Positions 14,573-15,746 of a stretch of 15,746 nt of DNA are shown one piece after another. The translations under genes and the position numbers were made by a program. The stretch lies in contig CBFHNK010000037.1 in NCBI GenBank assembly GCA_965657195.1, positions 1-15,746 of the forward strand, given 5' to 3'. Source of the DNA: TMED14 sp965657195. GTDB lineage: Bacteria; Bacteroidota; Bacteroidia; Flavobacteriales; Schleiferiaceae. Under the pieces are notes generated by a model. The model was not told the origin of the DNA, made no database searches, and saw nothing but the letters and a program-made list of their open reading frames with translations. Numbering within the stretch: position 1 is the first letter of the stretch; each line of letters starts with the position of its first letter.

Positions 14573-14575
14573 TGA

Positions 14576-15746
14576 CTACGAACTCTGTGCGTTCTGCAGC
14601 AAGGATTTAACTGGATTGCGACCGACGGTCATTCCGCGGCCAGATTTCGTGGCTACGGGCATCAGGTGCACGGGCGTTTCGTCGAAGCGCGGATCGAGTT
14701 TGGCGGTGCAGCGTTCAAGGTGCTGGACGTCAAGGCTGGCGTAGCCGTACTCGACGGAGATTCGGCCGGACATTCGGTAGATTCCGCGGCGACGTATCGC
14801 ATGGCGGGCCACGGCGGGCGGAAAAAGCACCACGTCAAAGATGTGGCCGCGGCGGTCCTCGAAGGTTCCGATTTGCATCCAGTCTCCGCGCACGGTTTTG
14901 GTGTTTTTGAGGCTTACGAGGTAGCCGAGGATTTCGGTGCGAAACCCGTGCGACTGGGGCCAGTGTTCTGGTGGAATACTGTGCTGAATTTCAGGGAGTT
15001 CAAAGAGCGAAAACGGATCGCAGAGCGGGAATCCAAAGAGCTCGATTTGTTCGTAGGAACGCTCTAAGTCGCTGGTTTCGAGGATGGGGACCTCGGGGTG
15101 TGCGGGTTTTGGGGTAGCAAGGCTGTCAAAGAGGCTGGGTCCGGGCGCCGGCGGCGGGCGGTGGCCCAGGCGCCGGTGGGCCGCCCAGAGCAGCGTGCGC
15201 GCGGGGCGGCCCGTGAAGCGAAAAGCTTCGGCCCGGATCAGGAGCAAGAGTGCTTCGAGGGGGATCGGTTCGCCGGGGCGGTGCAGGCGGTCAATGAAGT
15301 CGTCAAAATCAGAGAAGGGTCCTCCCTCCTGCCGTGCGCGGTCGATTCGGTGCCCAAATTCGGCGTCGAAGCTGCGGATTCGGTCGGTTCCGAGGATGAC
15401 GCGAAGACCTTGGCGAAGGACGGTGAACGTGCGGCCGTCGTTGACGCAGGGCGGCTCGATGCGGGCTCCGTGGCGGCGCGCTTCCTGGAGGTAGTGCTCG
15501 GCACGGTAGTAGCCCCCGCCGTTGTTGACGTTGGCGACCATGAACGGCACCGGAAAGTAGGCCTTGAGGTAGAGGCTTTGGAAGCTTTCGACCGCGTACG
15601 AGGCGGAATGCCCCTTTGCGAAGGCGTAGCCGGCGAAGCTTTCGATTTGGCGCCAGATTTCGCGGGATTCTTCAGGAGCGTATCCGCGCTGGGTGCAGTT
15701 GGTGAAAAATTGCGTTTCGACCGCCTGAAATTCAGCGCGGGACCGG
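14576..15746 (-). CDS. dnaE: DNA polymerase III alpha subunit, short DnaE2-like form, C-terminal part
   Basis: This is a replicative or translesion C-family DNA polymerase. The open frame enters from the right edge and gives 389 C-terminal residues. The first 65, which I translated from the edge, read through GYAFAKGHSASYAVES and SLYLKAYFP, the conserved end of the polymerase fingers domain. So the GTG at 15550 is internal and not a start. Then come a helix-hairpin-helix region (GTDRIRSF with a following DFDDFIDRL), a proline-rich segment with PSLF, and the OB-fold domain (EILGYLVSLKNTKTV through LDPRFDE). In length and pattern it resembles the roughly 1000-residue DnaE/DnaE2 of Bacteroidota rather than the longer DnaE1. 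No ImuB or UmuD partner is visible within the window. The DNA looks more GC-rich than the gyrA or HU regions. Confidence 0.9.
   Translation of the reverse strand, partial: RSRAEFQAVETQFFTNCTQRGYAPEESREIWRQIESFAGYAFAKGHSASYAVESFQSLYLKAYFPVPFMVANVNNGGGYYRAEHYLQEARRHGARIEPPCVNDGRTFTVLRQGLRVILGTDRIRSFDAEFGHRIDRARQEGGPFSDFDDFIDRLHRPGEPIPLEALLLLIRAEAFRFTGRPARTLLWAAHRRLGHRPPPAPGPSLFDSLATPKPAHPEVPILETSDLERSYEQIELFGFPLCDPFSLFELPEIQHSIPPEHWPQSHGFRTEILGYLVSLKNTKTVRGDWMQIGTFEDRRGHIFDVVLFPPAVARHAIRRRGIYRMSGRISVEYGYASLDVQHLERCTAKLDPRFDETPVHLMPVATKSGRGMTVGRNPVKSLLQNAQSS

Larger units (their letters stand above)
14240..14575. other. Gene-free spacer between the TPR gene and dnaE
   Basis: This 336-bp stretch holds the TPR-gene terminator, the G/T-rich repeats and three perfect palindromes: GACCATGGTC at 14371-14380, ATAATATATATTAT at 14446-14459 and a 16-bp one at 14489-14504. 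It also holds a possible 17-codon ORF remnant (14519-14572). The segment 14430-14490 is much more AT-rich than the flanking genes. I see no RNA gene and no full-length coding frame. Confidence 0.7.

Noticed and set aside
15548..15550. GTG (minus strand) as the start of the right-edge polymerase gene
   Set aside because: The 65 codons upstream are open and encode the conserved GYAFAKGHSASYAVES region of DnaE.

Overview
The window is a compact piece of core chromosome from a member of the Bacteroidota, most likely a Flavobacteriales-type lineage with GC content a little above half (judged by eye). Three lines of evidence support this. The proteins have Bacteroidota-style features: the GyrA C-terminal domain with QSRGGVG and NRGGKG, a RecQ whose zinc module lies near the C-terminus, the Bacteroidota form of DUF493, and a short DnaE2-like polymerase. 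Several genes are preceded by the TAnnTTTG -7 element of the Bacteroidota primary sigma factor. Recognisable Shine-Dalgarno sites are scarce. Every protein-coding gene I recognise is chromosomal housekeeping. I see no phage, insertion sequence, CRISPR, tRNA or rRNA.

Layout. Positions 1-1351 (+) hold the 3' part of sucD (TCA cycle), closely followed by a PLP-dependent class IV aminotransferase. It converges on yqgE (-), which diverges across 21 bp from pdxH (+). pdxH overlaps a Gfo/Idh/MocA oxidoreductase by 4 bp. A bidirectional terminator (3568-3591) separates this block from a minus-strand cluster transcribed leftwards: AAA_28 ATPase -> recQ -> fmt -> HU, where HU also has its own promoter. 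The ATPase and the plus-strand DUF493 gene share a CATG at their start codons. DUF493 and clpC share stop-codon bases. clpC (-) and gyrA (+) diverge from a 162-bp control region. gyrA ends in a strong hairpin terminator whose T-tract merges with the promoter of a secreted TPR protein gene. After another terminator comes a 336-bp gene-free stretch with degenerate G/T-rich repeats and palindromes. The window closes with the C-terminal 389 codons of a DnaE2-like DNA polymerase III alpha subunit (-).

The products cover central metabolism (SucD), PLP supply and use (PdxH, aminotransferase), translation initiation (Fmt), DNA topology, repair and replication (GyrA, RecQ, HU, DnaE) and protein quality control (ClpC). 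They do not form one pathway. The shared theme is dense packing: neighbouring genes overlap or nearly touch at seven of the eleven junctions. I found no convincing undescribed multi-gene system. The points worth a second look are regulatory and architectural: a terminator-like hairpin inside the DUF493 reading frame, leaderless-type promoters, a shortened HU, and the eroded-looking spacer before dnaE.
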